This document shows, piece by piece, positions 21,140 to 30,104 of a DNA stretch of 64,000 bases (its first letter is position 1; each line of letters opens with the position of its first letter). The position numbers were made by a program, and so were the translations under genes. The stretch is from Pseudomonadota bacterium (lineage in GTDB: Bacteria; Desulfobacterota; Desulfovibrionia; Desulfovibrionales; Desulfovibrionaceae). The notes under the pieces are model-generated. The model searched no databases and was not told where the DNA came from. It saw only the letters and a list, made by a program, of their open reading frames with translations. The stretch covers positions 31,371 to 95,370 of the forward strand of contig JAEXRD010000063.1 of the NCBI GenBank assembly GCA_023438245.1. The letters are read 5' to 3'.

Positions 21140-21667
21140 TCAGCGGCGCTCGATGAGACCGCAGGCCACGCCGGGGCCCGAGTTGCCGCTGGGCTGGCTG
21201 GTGTGGTCGTCCGGCCCGGCCGTGACCACGATGGCCCGGCCCAGGATGCCGTCCGGCCCGCTCGTGAGCCTCAGCCCGTCCAGGAGCACGTCGTACTTGG
21301 CCTGGCCGTTCTGCCCGGCCACGAGCATTGGCAGGTCTCCGGCGTGGTGGTCCGGGCGCGAGGGGTCGCCGTGGCGCTTGCCCAGCGGGTTGAAGTGCGG
21401 GTCGGTTGGGCTGGCGGCCTGGCCCGCGCAGTCGCTGCGCGCGTGGATGTGCAGCCCGTGCACGCCGGGCGCGAGGCCCTCGAGGGTGCCGCTGATGCGC
21501 ACGAGCCTGCCCTTGGCTTCCAGCGCGAGCGTGCCCGTGCCGTAGCCGCCGCGCAGGGGCCTGAGCGTGGCCTGGGTCTGCCCTGGGCCCCAGGGAATGG
21601 AACTGGGCGCGCAGCCCAGCAGGCAGGCGGAGGCGAGCAGGGGGAGTGCGATGAGGCGCATGCGCAT
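21140..21667 (-). CDS. sodC: Cu/Zn superoxide dismutase, lipoprotein form
   Basis: A 175-residue SodC that converts superoxide to peroxide and oxygen in the cell envelope. The signal ends in a lipobox (LLGC at residues 16-19), so the enzyme should be membrane-tethered. The metal-site motifs are visible: GVHGLHIHARSDC (Cu ligands and one half of the disulfide), HFNP and HGDPSRPDHHAGDLP (bridging and Zn ligands), and a C-terminal GNSGPGVACGLI with the second disulfide Cys. The first ATG (21667) has AAGGAG at good spacing. It is transcribed alone, convergent with the MCP gene. A Cu/Zn SOD fits an anaerobe that meets oxygen transiently. Confidence 0.93.
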   Translation of the reverse strand: MRMRLIALPLLASACLLGCAPSSIPWGPGQTQATLRPLRGGYGTGTLALEAKGRLVRISGTLEGLAPGVHGLHIHARSDCAGQAASPTDPHFNPLGKRHGDPSRPDHHAGDLPMLVAGQNGQAKYDVLLDGLRLTSGPDGILGRAIVVTAGPDDHTSQPSGNSGPGVACGLIERR

Positions 21668-21714
21668 GGCTGGCTCCTTTGGAGTACGGGCATGCCCAGG
21701 GTAGGCCAGCGCCA

Positions 21715-21745
21715 GGAAAAAGAAAAGGGCCGCTTGCGCGGCCCT
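21715..21745 (-). terminator. Terminator downstream of tRNA-Arg
   Basis: On the minus strand an 8-bp stem (AGGGCCGC / GCGGCCCT) closes on GCAA and is followed by TTTTCTTTTT. It lies 6 bases past the CCA end of tRNA-Arg and upstream of sodC. Confidence 0.88.
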
Positions 21746-21751
21746 GAAAAG

Positions 21752-21828
21752 TGGCGGGCGATAGGTGATTCGAACACCTGGCCTTCGGCTCCGGAGGCCG
21801 ACGCTCTATCCAACTGAGCTAATCGCCC
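21752..21828 (-). tRNA. tRNA-Arg (anticodon CCG)
   Basis: A complete cloverleaf reads on the minus strand. The acceptor stem is GGGCGAT/ATCGCCC and the D-stem GCTC/GAGC. The anticodon stem TCGGC/GCCGA has loop CTCCGGA, giving anticodon CCG, which decodes CGG. The T-arm is AGGTG-TTCGAAT-CACCT. Discriminator G is followed by an encoded CCA. A terminator follows directly. Confidence 0.96.
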
Positions 21829-21878
21829 GCAGGGAGGCTGTAGCTACCGCTTCGGCCCCGTGCGTGTCAAGGTGAAAC

Positions 21879-22610
21879 CTACATTCCCAGGCTGGCCAGC
21901 AGGTCGTCCACGTTGTCCTGGCTGGAGCCCATCTGGGGGCCCTTGAGCTCGGACAGCTGGGTCTTGGCCTTGGCCTGGAGGTGCTGGAAATCGGCCTGGT
22001 CAGCGGGCGCAGTGTCGCGCGCCTTCAGCATCAGGCCGGTGGTCATGTACACGTCCAGCACGATCTTCTCGACCTTCTTGATGGTCTCCACGATGATCTT
22101 GATGCGCTGGCCGGTGAGGTCCTGGAAGCTCAGCGTGGTCATGATGCTCATGAGATCCTGGCTGAGCGCGCCGTTGATCTCGGCCAGCTTTTCGCGCTCG
22201 GCCTTGGAGACGCCGCCCTTCTCGAAGGATTTGACGATGCTGGCCAGCGTGTCGGACATGCTCTGCAGGCTCTCGATGGTGTCGATGATCTTCACCGTGG
22301 CCGCCTCCGTGGTCTGGAGGATGGCGTCGAGCTGGTTGGAGGCGCGGCTGAAGAGCTCGCCCGGGTCCTCGGGCAGCACCGGGGCGCTGCCCGTGGCCTT
22401 GGCGGTCTTGATCTCCTGGTAGATGTCCTTGAAGCCCTGCTGCAGGTCGGCGTTGACCCGGCGGTAGAACTCGCCTTCAAGCAGCGCGCTGGAGAGCTTC
22501 TTGGAGATCTCCTCCTGCACGGATGCCACCAGGGTTTCGCGCAGGTCGATGGTGAGCTGGTCCACCACCTTCTGCATCATGTCGCGCAGCATCGCGTTGT
22601 CTTCGGTCAT
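21879..22610 (-). CDS. cheZ: Protein phosphatase CheZ
   Basis: A 243-residue, largely helical protein that dephosphorylates CheY-P and so terminates the chemotaxis signal. The catalytic signature FQDLTGQR is present, with D164 and Q168 corresponding to the conserved Asp/Gln pair of CheZ. The extreme C-terminus (QDNVDDLLASLGM) matches the CheY-binding tail of enterobacterial CheZ. Overall length fits the family. It lies 36 bases downstream of the NIL ferredoxin gene in the same direction, so it may be the end of the ileS-lspA-cpoB transcription unit rather than part of a chemotaxis operon. No CheY, CheA or CheW gene is nearby. Confidence 0.93.
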   Translation of the reverse strand: MTEDNAMLRDMMQKVVDQLTIDLRETLVASVQEEISKKLSSALLEGEFYRRVNADLQQGFKDIYQEIKTAKATGSAPVLPEDPGELFSRASNQLDAILQTTEAATVKIIDTIESLQSMSDTLASIVKSFEKGGVSKAEREKLAEINGALSQDLMSIMTTLSFQDLTGQRIKIIVETIKKVEKIVLDVYMTTGLMLKARDTAPADQADFQHLQAKAKTQLSELKGPQMGSSQDNVDDLLASLGM

Positions 22611-22646
22611 TCGCCTCTCCTGGAGGGGGATTGCGCGGGGCCCGGC

Positions 22647-23090
22647 CTAGCCGAGATCGCCCTCGTTCATGTCGAGCACCATGGCGCGCACCGGGCAGAC
22701 CCGGGTGCACATGCCGCAGGCCGTGCATGCGTCGATGTCGAAGGTGACCAGCCGGGTTTCGGGCTGCACGCTGAGCGCCTTGGTGCGGCACAGCGAGGTG
22801 CACAGGCCGCAGTGCATGCACAAGTCCTCGTCGCGGAAGATCTTCTGCGAGGCCGGGGTGATCTTGACCCCGTTCTCCTTCAGGTAGCTCATGCCCTTGT
22901 GGAAATCGACCTCTTTGCCGGTGATTTCAAGCGTGAGCGTGCCGTCGTTGCGCGGGGAGATGTCGGCCTTGAGGATGTTGAAGCTCAAGTTGAAGAGCAT
23001 GGCCAGGTTGCACACCACCGGCCTGCCGGAGGTCTCCGGCGGAAAGGAAAGGTAGACGATCTTGCGGAAGCCGTTGGTTTCTTCCTTCAT
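22647..23090 (-). CDS. NIL-domain 4Fe-4S ferredoxin
   Basis: A 147-residue cytoplasmic protein. The N-terminal half (~5-80) is a NIL domain, named for a conserved sequence in methionine transporter ATPases and often fused to ferredoxins. The C-terminal half carries two complete 4Fe-4S motifs: CMHCGLCTSLC followed by R, and CTACGMCTRVCP. Such proteins occur in anaerobes and in some cases act in sulfur transfer or homocysteine synthesis; the role here is not visible from context. It sits between the CpoB-like gene (30 bases upstream) and cheZ (36 bases downstream), an unexpected pairing. Only the second cluster has the usual Pro after its last Cys. Confidence 0.88.
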   Translation of the reverse strand: MKEETNGFRKIVYLSFPPETSGRPVVCNLAMLFNLSFNILKADISPRNDGTLTLEITGKEVDFHKGMSYLKENGVKITPASQKIFRDEDLCMHCGLCTSLCRTKALSVQPETRLVTFDIDACTACGMCTRVCPVRAMVLDMNEGDLG

Positions 23091-23120
23091 GGCGTCCTCT
23101 GGCTCCGGCCTGGGGCCGGG

Positions 23121-24023
23121 CTATTTGTGTTCCTTCAGGAACTGCTTGGCGCGCGTGGCCTCGGGGTCCTTGGGGAAGCGGTCGATGAGGTCCTGCAGAA
23201 CGGCCTTGCCGGCCTTGTCCTTGCCGATCTTGTAGAAGGCCATGCCCTGCTTGAGGATGGCGGCCTTGTACTTGGGGCTGGACTTGTACTTCTCGATGAC
23301 CTCCTGGTAGGCCAGCACGGCCTTGCCGTAGTCCTGGAGGTTGTAGGCGCATTCGCCCACCCAGAAGATGGCGCTGGAGGTGTTGGGGTGCTTCTTGAAC
23401 GTGGTGGCGAACTCGGAGTAGTACTGGCGCGCCTCCTCGTACTTCTTGGCCTTGAAGGCGGCGTCGGCCTTGGCGAACAGGCCCTCGGCGGTGCCGGACT
23501 TCTCCTCGGCCTTGGGTTCGTCCTTGGCGGGCTTGGCCTCGGCCTTCCCGCCCTTGGCCGGAGCCGGTTCCGGCGGCGCGGAAATGGTCGCCGTGGCGCC
23601 GGTGTCCACGTCCAGCCCGAACTGGCTGGAGAGCATGGTCTTGATGTTGGTGATGTCCTTGGCCATGTCGGTCACGCTGGGGCCGCCGGCCTGGGAGTTG
23701 GTGAGCTGGTTGAAGCGCATGGTCAGCGTGTCCAGCTTTTCGTTGAGCTTGGCCACCTGCACGCGCAGCGACTCAAGCTCCGCCCAGGTGTTGGCCTGCT
23801 TGGCCTGCACAGGCGAGGTGCTCTTCTGGATCTCGTCGCGCAGGGCCTCCTGGCTCTTGGCCAGGTCCTCCTCCAGGCGCTGGATGGTCTTCCGGCTCTC
23901 CTGGCGGTCGCGGTAGGCCTGGTTCTGCACGGTCTCAAGCTCCGACTTGCTGGCGCAGCCGCCCACGAGAAGGGTTCCGGCCAGCAGGAAAAGCGCAGGC
24001 TTCAAGACATGTTTGGCGCGCAT
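23121..24023 (-). CDS. CpoB/YbgF-like TPR lipoprotein (Tol-Pal/division associated)
   Basis: A 300-residue envelope lipoprotein with lipobox LVGGC, a long N-terminal coiled coil (~30-130, the TolA-binding trimer region in YbgF), an acidic/Ala/Pro/Lys linker and a C-terminal TPR region (KADAAFKAKKYEEARQYYSE, VGECAYNLQDYGKAVLAYQE). This is the architecture of CpoB/YbgF, which coordinates outer-membrane constriction and peptidoglycan synthesis. No tol or pal genes are in the window. The start is the ATG at 24023 with GGAGG upstream; it overlaps the stop of the PLDc_N gene by one base (TGATG), so the two are coupled. An upstream in-frame start at 24107 falls inside that gene and is rejected. Confidence 0.82.
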   Translation of the reverse strand: MRAKHVLKPALFLLAGTLLVGGCASKSELETVQNQAYRDRQESRKTIQRLEEDLAKSQEALRDEIQKSTSPVQAKQANTWAELESLRVQVAKLNEKLDTLTMRFNQLTNSQAGGPSVTDMAKDITNIKTMLSSQFGLDVDTGATATISAPPEPAPAKGGKAEAKPAKDEPKAEEKSGTAEGLFAKADAAFKAKKYEEARQYYSEFATTFKKHPNTSSAIFWVGECAYNLQDYGKAVLAYQEVIEKYKSSPKYKAAILKQGMAFYKIGKDKAGKAVLQDLIDRFPKDPEATRAKQFLKEHK

Positions 24024-24247
24024 CAGAGTTTCCTCCCTCTTTTTCTTCCGAAAATCAGATACGCCAGACCACCGAAAAAAGGAACCAGCACCGCGAGCTG
24101 AATCCAACCCAGCTTGGCGTTGCTGGAGCCGAAGTCGCGGTTGAAGGCGTCGTAGATGGAATAGATGCTGACGGCGGCGAACACGCCCACCCCGCCCAGG
24201 AGCAGGCCGATCTGGCTGCTGGAAAGAGCCTGGAGTTCCGCGATCAT
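24023..24247 (-). CDS. Small PLDc_N-like two-helix membrane protein
   Basis: A 74-residue protein with two transmembrane segments, ~10-30 and ~48-68. The second carries the pattern of phospholipase D N-terminal (PLDc_N) modules (LGWIQLAVLVPFFGGLAYLI then FGRKRGRK). It is too short to be an enzyme. It lies between lspA (22 bases) and the CpoB-like gene (one-base overlap) and is probably co-expressed with both. The function of such stand-alone modules is not known. Confidence 0.78.
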   Translation of the reverse strand: MIAELQALSSSQIGLLLGGVGVFAAVSIYSIYDAFNRDFGSSNAKLGWIQLAVLVPFFGGLAYLIFGRKRGRKL

Positions 24248-24269
24248 AAGGCTTGCCTCCTGGCGGGGC

Positions 24270-24776
24270 CTAGGCCCGGGACTTCTCGCCGCGCTTTTCG
24301 CGGCGGCTTTGCTGGTACATGGAGATGAGCACGGCGAAGGCCCCGCAGGTGATGGCGATGTCCGCCACGTTGAAGGCGGGCCAGTGGTAGTCGCCGTAGT
24401 AGAAGTCCAGGAAGTCCACCACATGGCCGAAGCGCAGGCGGTCGATGAGGTTGCCCAGCGCCCCGCCCAGGATGAGTCCCAGGCCCCAGATGAAGAAGCG
24501 ATCGCTTTTGCTGGCCGTGGACAGCAGATGGTAGATGAAGCCCACCGCCGCGATGGTGACCACCACGAAGAAGACGATCTGCCAGGAGCTGTCCGGGTTG
24601 TTCAGGAACCCGAAGGCCGCGCCCTTGTTGAGCACGTGCACCAGGTTGAAGAATCCGGGCAGCACCGGCGAGGAATCCCACAGGGCGTACTTGGCCTGGA
24701 CCACCGCCTTGGTGATCTGGTCCGGAACGATGATGCACGCGGCCAGTATGGCCGCCGTCTTGAGCCGGGAGTCCAT
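24270..24776 (-). CDS. lspA: Lipoprotein signal peptidase II
   Basis: A 168-residue inner-membrane aspartic protease that removes signal peptides from prolipoproteins. There are four predicted transmembrane helices. The conserved boxes are present: KGAAFGFL, GNLIDRL, VVDFLDF with the first catalytic Asp (D121), and FNVADIAI with the second (D139). Length is typical. Its ATG follows the ileS stop with no gap, the common bacterial ileS-lspA arrangement. Several substrates are encoded in this window (SodC, the CpoB-like protein, the peptide-binding protein, the DUF1318 lipoprotein). Confidence 0.96.
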   Translation of the reverse strand: MDSRLKTAAILAACIIVPDQITKAVVQAKYALWDSSPVLPGFFNLVHVLNKGAAFGFLNNPDSSWQIVFFVVVTIAAVGFIYHLLSTASKSDRFFIWGLGLILGGALGNLIDRLRFGHVVDFLDFYYGDYHWPAFNVADIAITCGAFAVLISMYQQSRREKRGEKSRA

Positions 24777-27590
24777 CTACAGTCCCACTACCACTTTGGT
24801 GCAGCGCGGGCAGATCTCCGGGTGCGCCGCATCGGTGCCCAGGTTCTCCTCGTAGCGCCAGCAGCGCTGGCACTTGGTTCCCGGGGCCTTGGCCACGCCC
24901 ACCTTCAGGCCCTTCACGATCTCGGAGGCGAATGCGCCCTCCGGAGCCTGGGCAAAGGGCTGCACCTCGACCTTGGAGACGATGAAGAACTCCAGCAGGT
25001 CCAGGCCCTTGATGGCCAGCGCCTCCTGGGCGTCGCCCTCGGCGAACAGGGTCACGTGGGTGTCCAGGGAGTGGCCCACCTCGCCGGCCTTGCGGAAGGG
25101 CTCGATGGCGCCGGTGACTTCGCCGCGGATGGCCAAGAGCAGTTCGAAGGCTTGGCGTTCGGCGTCGGCCATGGCCGGAGCGCCCTCGGGCAGGCGCATG
25201 GAGAACACGGACTGCCCGCCGGGGCGGTGCGCCTCGGGCAGGAAGCCGTAGGCCTCCTCGGCGGTGAAGGAGAGCACCGGGGCCATGTCGTGCAGCATGC
25301 ACAGAAGCGCGCGCCACAGCACGGTCTGGGCGCTCTTGCGCTCCAGGCCCGCGCCCACGTACAGGCGGTCCTTGGTGATGTCCAGGTAGAAGGCCGAGAG
25401 GTCGGTGACGCAGAGGTTGTGCAGGGTGTGGTAGACCTTGTGGAACTCGAAGCTCTCGTAGGCCTCGGCGATGGTCTTGTGGCGGCGCTCCACCAGGTCC
25501 AGGGCGAAGCGGTCCAGCGGCAGCATGTCCGCCGGGGCCACGGCGTCCTTGGCCGGGTCGAAGTCCGCCAGGTTGCCCAGCAGGAAGCGCACCGTGTTGC
25601 GGATGCGGCGGTAGGCGTCCACCAGGCGGTTCAGGATCTCGTCGGAGATGCGCACGTCCTCCTGGTAGTTCACCGCGCTGACCCACATGCGCAGGATTTC
25701 CGCGCCGTGCTTGTCGATGATCTCCTGGGGGGCGATGACGTTGCCGATGGACTTGCTCATCTTGCGGCCCTCGCCATCCACCACGTAGCCGTGGGTGAGC
25801 ACGGCCTTGTAGGGCGGCACGGCGCGGGTGCCCACGCTGGCCAGGAGCGAGCTGTGGAACCAGCCGCGATGCTGGTCGGAACCTTCAAGATACAGGTCGG
25901 CGGGGCAGGAGAGCTCGGGGCGCTGCTCCAGCACGGCGGCGAAGCTGGTGCCGGAGTCGAACCACACGTCCAGGATGTCGGTCTCCCGGCGCCAGTGCTC
26001 GCGTCCGCACTTGGGGCACTTCAGCCCGGCGGGCACGATGTCCTCAAGCGGGGCCTCGAACCAGTAGTCGCAGCCCGTGGGGTGCTGTGCGAATTTCTCG
26101 ACGACGCCCATGACCCACTTGGTGTCGAAATAGGCCTCGTCGCAGTCCTCGCAGATGAGCGCCACGATGGGCACGCCCCAGTTGCGCTGGCGCGAGATGC
26201 ACCAGTCCGGGCGGTTCTCGATCATGTTGGCGATGCGCTCCTCGCCCCAGGTGGGAATCCAGCGCACGTCCTCGTGGATGGCCTTGAGCGCGTTCTTGCG
26301 CAGGCTGTTGGCCTCCATGGAAATGAACCACTGCGTGGTGGCGCGGAAAATGACAGGCTCCTTGCAGCGCCAGCAGTGCGGGTAGGAGTGGCTGATCTTC
26401 TCCTGGGCCAGCAGGTTGCCCACCTGCTTGAGCTTCTCGATGACCTTGGGGTTGGCCTCGAACACCGTGAGCCCGTTGAAGAACTCCACGTCGGTGAGGA
26501 AGCGGCCCGCGTCGTCCAGGGGCGAGTAGACCTCCAGCCCGTACTTCAGGCCCACCTCGTAGTCCTCGCGGCCATGGCCGGGGGCGGTGTGCACGCAGCC
26601 CGTGCCCGCGTCCAGCGTCACATGGTCGCCCAGGATGATGGGCGACTTGCGCTTGTAGAAGGGGTGGCAGGCCTCCAGGCCTTCCAGCTTGGAGCCGGGC
26701 ACCGTGGCCAGCACCTTGGGGCTGTCCCAGCCGAAGATCTCGGCGCAGGGGGCCAGCAGGCGCGCGGCCATGACGTAGATGTTGCCGCCGGCCTCGGCCA
26801 GCACGTAGTCGAACTCCGGGTGCACGGCCACGGCCATGTTGTCCGGCAGGGTCCAGGGGGTGGTGGTCCAGATGACCACGAAGGTCTTGGCCGGGTCGTA
26901 CTTGGCATTGGCCGGGAGCAGCTCCTTCACGCGCTTGTCCGCCAGGGGGAAGCGCACGAAGATGGAGGGCGAGGAATGGTCGCCGTACTCGACCTCGGCC
27001 TCGGCCAGGGCGGTGTGGCAGGAGCAGCACCAGTAGATGGGCTTCTTGCCGCGGATGACGCTGCCCTTGTCCATGAAGTTGCCCAGCTCGCGGGCGGTGG
27101 CGGCCTCGTACTTGGGGTCCAGCGTCATGTAGGGCTTGTCCCAGGTGCCCAGCACGCCCAGGCGCTTGAACTCGCCGCGCTGGATGTCCAGGAACTTGAG
27201 GGCGTATTCGCGGCAGAGCTTGCGGATGACCACCGCGGGCAATTCCTTCTTCTTTTTCTTCAGCTCCGTCTCGACCTTGTGCTCGATGGGCAGGCCGTGG
27301 CAGTCCCAGCCGGGCACGTACTCGGCCTTCAGGCCCGCCATGTTGCGCGACTTGACCACGATGTCCTTGAGCACCTTGTTCATGGCCGTGCCCATGTGGA
27401 TGTGGCCGTTGGCGTAGGGCGGGCCGTCGTGCAGGACGTAGGTCTTGTGTCCCTCGTTGGCGGAGACCATCTGGGAGTACGCGTCGATCTGCGCCCAGAA
27501 CTTCAGGGTCTCAGGCTCCTTCTGCTTCAGGTTGGCCTTCATGGGAAAGCCGGTCTGCGGCAGCTTGAGGGTGCTCTTGTAATCGCTCAT
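24777..27590 (-). CDS. ileS: Isoleucyl-tRNA synthetase
   Basis: A 937-residue class I aminoacyl-tRNA synthetase that charges tRNA-Ile, with an editing domain that clears valine. The signature HIHMG (HIGH) is at residues 63-67 and KMSKS at 610-614. A C-terminal zinc ribbon ([12 protein letters not shown], then CPRC) closes the protein, as in bacterial-type IleRS. Length is standard. The start at 27590 has GGAGGT ten bases upstream; an in-frame start 12 codons earlier is less likely. It heads the operon ileS-lspA-PLDc_N-cpoB-ferredoxin-cheZ. Confidence 0.97.
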   Translation of the reverse strand: MSDYKSTLKLPQTGFPMKANLKQKEPETLKFWAQIDAYSQMVSANEGHKTYVLHDGPPYANGHIHMGTAMNKVLKDIVVKSRNMAGLKAEYVPGWDCHGLPIEHKVETELKKKKKELPAVVIRKLCREYALKFLDIQRGEFKRLGVLGTWDKPYMTLDPKYEAATARELGNFMDKGSVIRGKKPIYWCCSCHTALAEAEVEYGDHSSPSIFVRFPLADKRVKELLPANAKYDPAKTFVVIWTTTPWTLPDNMAVAVHPEFDYVLAEAGGNIYVMAARLLAPCAEIFGWDSPKVLATVPGSKLEGLEACHPFYKRKSPIILGDHVTLDAGTGCVHTAPGHGREDYEVGLKYGLEVYSPLDDAGRFLTDVEFFNGLTVFEANPKVIEKLKQVGNLLAQEKISHSYPHCWRCKEPVIFRATTQWFISMEANSLRKNALKAIHEDVRWIPTWGEERIANMIENRPDWCISRQRNWGVPIVALICEDCDEAYFDTKWVMGVVEKFAQHPTGCDYWFEAPLEDIVPAGLKCPKCGREHWRRETDILDVWFDSGTSFAAVLEQRPELSCPADLYLEGSDQHRGWFHSSLLASVGTRAVPPYKAVLTHGYVVDGEGRKMSKSIGNVIAPQEIIDKHGAEILRMWVSAVNYQEDVRISDEILNRLVDAYRRIRNTVRFLLGNLADFDPAKDAVAPADMLPLDRFALDLVERRHKTIAEAYESFEFHKVYHTLHNLCVTDLSAFYLDITKDRLYVGAGLERKSAQTVLWRALLCMLHDMAPVLSFTAEEAYGFLPEAHRPGGQSVFSMRLPEGAPAMADAERQAFELLLAIRGEVTGAIEPFRKAGEVGHSLDTHVTLFAEGDAQEALAIKGLDLLEFFIVSKVEVQPFAQAPEGAFASEIVKGLKVGVAKAPGTKCQRCWRYEENLGTDAAHPEICPRCTKVVVGL

Positions 27591-27716
27591 GTCCTTTGGG
27601 ACCTCCGGTCGGACGTGTTCATACACGCGGCGCAGGGCCGCAGGGGATGACGGAACGCGGTAGATTGGTCCAAGGCGGGGCGGAAGTCAAGCCGCAGACC
27701 CGCCGGTACGTAGGGG

Positions 27717-29939
27717 CTACTTGGTCTTGTGCGTGTAGACCCCGTCCCAGCCCTCACCGGGGGGTTCCTCTGCCAGGTGCTCGCAACGCTCGCGGTACAT
27801 GGCGCAAAGCACCTGCTCGAAGCCCTGGCCCTCCAACTCTCCGAAGATGGCCGCGGCCTCGGCGAAGCGCTGGCCCTTGTAGTCGGCCAGGGCCGCCTCG
27901 TAGCGGTCGAAGTTGGGCTTTTTGGCGGCGTAGGCCTCGTGGGTCATGGCCGTATAGAGGGTGATGGGCTCGTTCTTGCCCTTCACGCGCACGCTGTCCA
28001 TCTCCACGTAGGCGTACTCGTCGCCGCAGACCTCTTTCATGGCCTGGCTGACCAGCAGCACCTGGCCGTAGTACTTGGTCAGGCTCTCCAGGCGCGAGGT
28101 GAGGTTCACGTTGTCGCCGATGAGGGTGTAGTCGAACAGGTCCGCCGAGCCCATGTTGCCCACGCGCACCCGCCCGCAGTGCAGGCCCACGCCGATCTTG
28201 ATGGTCAGCCCGAACTTGGTCTGGAAGCCCTCGTTCAGCACGTGGATGTGGTCGAGCATCTGCAGGGCCGAGCTCATGGCCTTCTTCTGGTGGTCGGGCA
28301 CGTCCACGGGGGCGTTCCAGAAGGCCATGATGGCGTCGCCGATGAACTTGTCCAGCGTGCCCATGTTGCTGGTGATGATGTGCGTCATGGGGGTGAGGTA
28401 GTCGTGCAGCAGGTCGGTCACCTGGGTGGGGGTGAGCTTTTCCGACATGGTGGTGAAGCCGCGCACGTCGGAGAACATGACCGTGACTTCCTTCTCCTGG
28501 CCCTGCAGGCTCAGGGACTCGGGCGAGTCGTAGATCTGCTTGATGACCGCCGGGGCCAGGTAGTGGGAGAAGGCCCCGTGGATGAACTTCTTCTGCTTCT
28601 CCTCGCGCCAGAACTTGAGCAGCGTGAGCAGCGCGAAGTTGCCGCCCAGGATGATGTAGGCATAGAGCGGCGAGATGTAGATGCGCGCGCTCTGCATGAG
28701 GTAGGCGCTGCCCTCCCACAGGCCGAAGGCCATGCCGATGAGCGGAAGCACAACCCACACGGCCTTGGCCCAGGTGACCAGCAGCGTGATGACGATGCCC
28801 GCCAGGATGGTGGCCAGAAGCTCGACGGCCGGGGCGTAGTCCGGAATGGACAGGAAGTCCTGGGTCAGGATGTTGTCCACGATGGTGGCGTGGGTCTCCA
28901 CGCCGGGATACACGGCGGTGAAGGGCGTGGCGCGCAGATCCTTGAGGCCCGCGGCCGAGGTGCCGATGAAGGCGATCTTGCCGTCCAGCGCGCCCGGGGC
29001 CAGGCGTCCGGCCAGCACGTCGGCGGCGCTGAGGTACGGGAACATGCCCCCGCCGCCCCGGTAGTTCACCAGCATCTGGCCCGCGCGGTCCACGGGGATG
29101 ACCGTGCCGCCGTAGCGCAGCGATTCCGTGCCCTGGGAGTCCAGCTTGAGCAGCACGCTGGAGTCGCCCGCGGCCTCCATGAGCGTGGCCAGGGCCAGGC
29201 TGGGGTAGAGCTGGCCGTCGAAGTGGATGAGCAGCGCCACGCGGCGCAGGATGCCGTCCGGGTCCGGGGTGGCGTTGAAGAAGCCGGTGGCCTTGGCCGA
29301 CTGGGCCAGCACCGGCAGCGGACAGACGGCCCCGAAGGCCGAGTGCAGGGCCTTATCCGGCGGCAGGGAGTCGGGCGCAGAGAGCAGGGCCACGCTGGCG
29401 GGCTTGAGGATGCAGCCGGCGGGGTGCGCCTGCTGCTCGGCGTCGGACTTGGAGAAGGAAAAATAGTAGCCCAGCACGTAGGGCTTGCCCGCCAGGATAC
29501 CCGCCAGCAGCGCGTCGTTGTCCTCCAGGCCCTTGGGCAGGCCCTGGAAGCTCACGTCCAGCATCAGCTCGTTCTTCATCTGGCGCTTGAGCAGGGCAGG
29601 GGAGGTGCGGTCGGCCTCGGCCAGCACCACGTCCATGCCCACGGCCAGCGCGCCCGCGGCGCGGATCTTCTCCAGCAGCAGGGCCACGCGGTAGCGCGGC
29701 CAGGGCCACTGGCCCAGCTCGGAGAGGCTCTTCTCGTCGATGTCCACGATGACGGGCACGCCGGAGGTCTTCTCGGAATGCTGGCGCTTGAGCAGCGCGT
29801 CGTAGATGCGGTAGTCCAGAAAGCGCAGCGCGGCCGGCTGCATGATGTACAGCGAGGCCATGACCAGCGAGGCCGCGAAACCGCTGATGAGCAGGATGCT
29901 CTTGTCGCCCCGCAGTCGTTTCCAGATGGCTTGCAGCAT
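27717..29939 (-). CDS. CHASE2-domain adenylate cyclase (class III)
   Basis: A 740-residue membrane-bound cyclase. After a first transmembrane helix comes a periplasmic CHASE2 sensor (~45-350), then three closely spaced transmembrane helices (~360-450), then a class III cyclase domain. The two metal-binding aspartates are visible as FSDVRGF (D491) and KFIGDAIM (D535). The Lys at 531 and the later IGDNVNLTSRLE element are the usual adenine-selective and ribose/transition-state residues, so the product should be cAMP. The start at 29939 has GAGG eight bases upstream; a GTG at 29990 has none. The stimulus sensed by CHASE2 is unknown. No cAMP receptor is adjacent. Confidence 0.9.
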   Translation of the reverse strand: MLQAIWKRLRGDKSILLISGFAASLVMASLYIMQPAALRFLDYRIYDALLKRQHSEKTSGVPVIVDIDEKSLSELGQWPWPRYRVALLLEKIRAAGALAVGMDVVLAEADRTSPALLKRQMKNELMLDVSFQGLPKGLEDNDALLAGILAGKPYVLGYYFSFSKSDAEQQAHPAGCILKPASVALLSAPDSLPPDKALHSAFGAVCPLPVLAQSAKATGFFNATPDPDGILRRVALLIHFDGQLYPSLALATLMEAAGDSSVLLKLDSQGTESLRYGGTVIPVDRAGQMLVNYRGGGGMFPYLSAADVLAGRLAPGALDGKIAFIGTSAAGLKDLRATPFTAVYPGVETHATIVDNILTQDFLSIPDYAPAVELLATILAGIVITLLVTWAKAVWVVLPLIGMAFGLWEGSAYLMQSARIYISPLYAYIILGGNFALLTLLKFWREEKQKKFIHGAFSHYLAPAVIKQIYDSPESLSLQGQEKEVTVMFSDVRGFTTMSEKLTPTQVTDLLHDYLTPMTHIITSNMGTLDKFIGDAIMAFWNAPVDVPDHQKKAMSSALQMLDHIHVLNEGFQTKFGLTIKIGVGLHCGRVRVGNMGSADLFDYTLIGDNVNLTSRLESLTKYYGQVLLVSQAMKEVCGDEYAYVEMDSVRVKGKNEPITLYTAMTHEAYAAKKPNFDRYEAALADYKGQRFAEAAAIFGELEGQGFEQVLCAMYRERCEHLAEEPPGEGWDGVYTHKTK

Positions 29940-30104
29940 GTCGCGCACCTCGATTTTTGGCGCGGCCACGTCCCCGCGCGTGATCACCACGAACCTGCGC
30001 TCTACTCTTGCAAAGTACTTATAATTAGTCTATGGAAATCGAAATCAAGGTGACACGAGGGCACTGATCCCGTGCCTGCATACCGCTACAGGAGATTTTC
30101 AGTT

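Noticed and set aside
21752..21828. tRNA-Arg as an integration site of a mobile element
   Set aside because: No integrase, direct repeat of the tRNA end, or composition change is found beside it. The same holds for tRNA-Pro.
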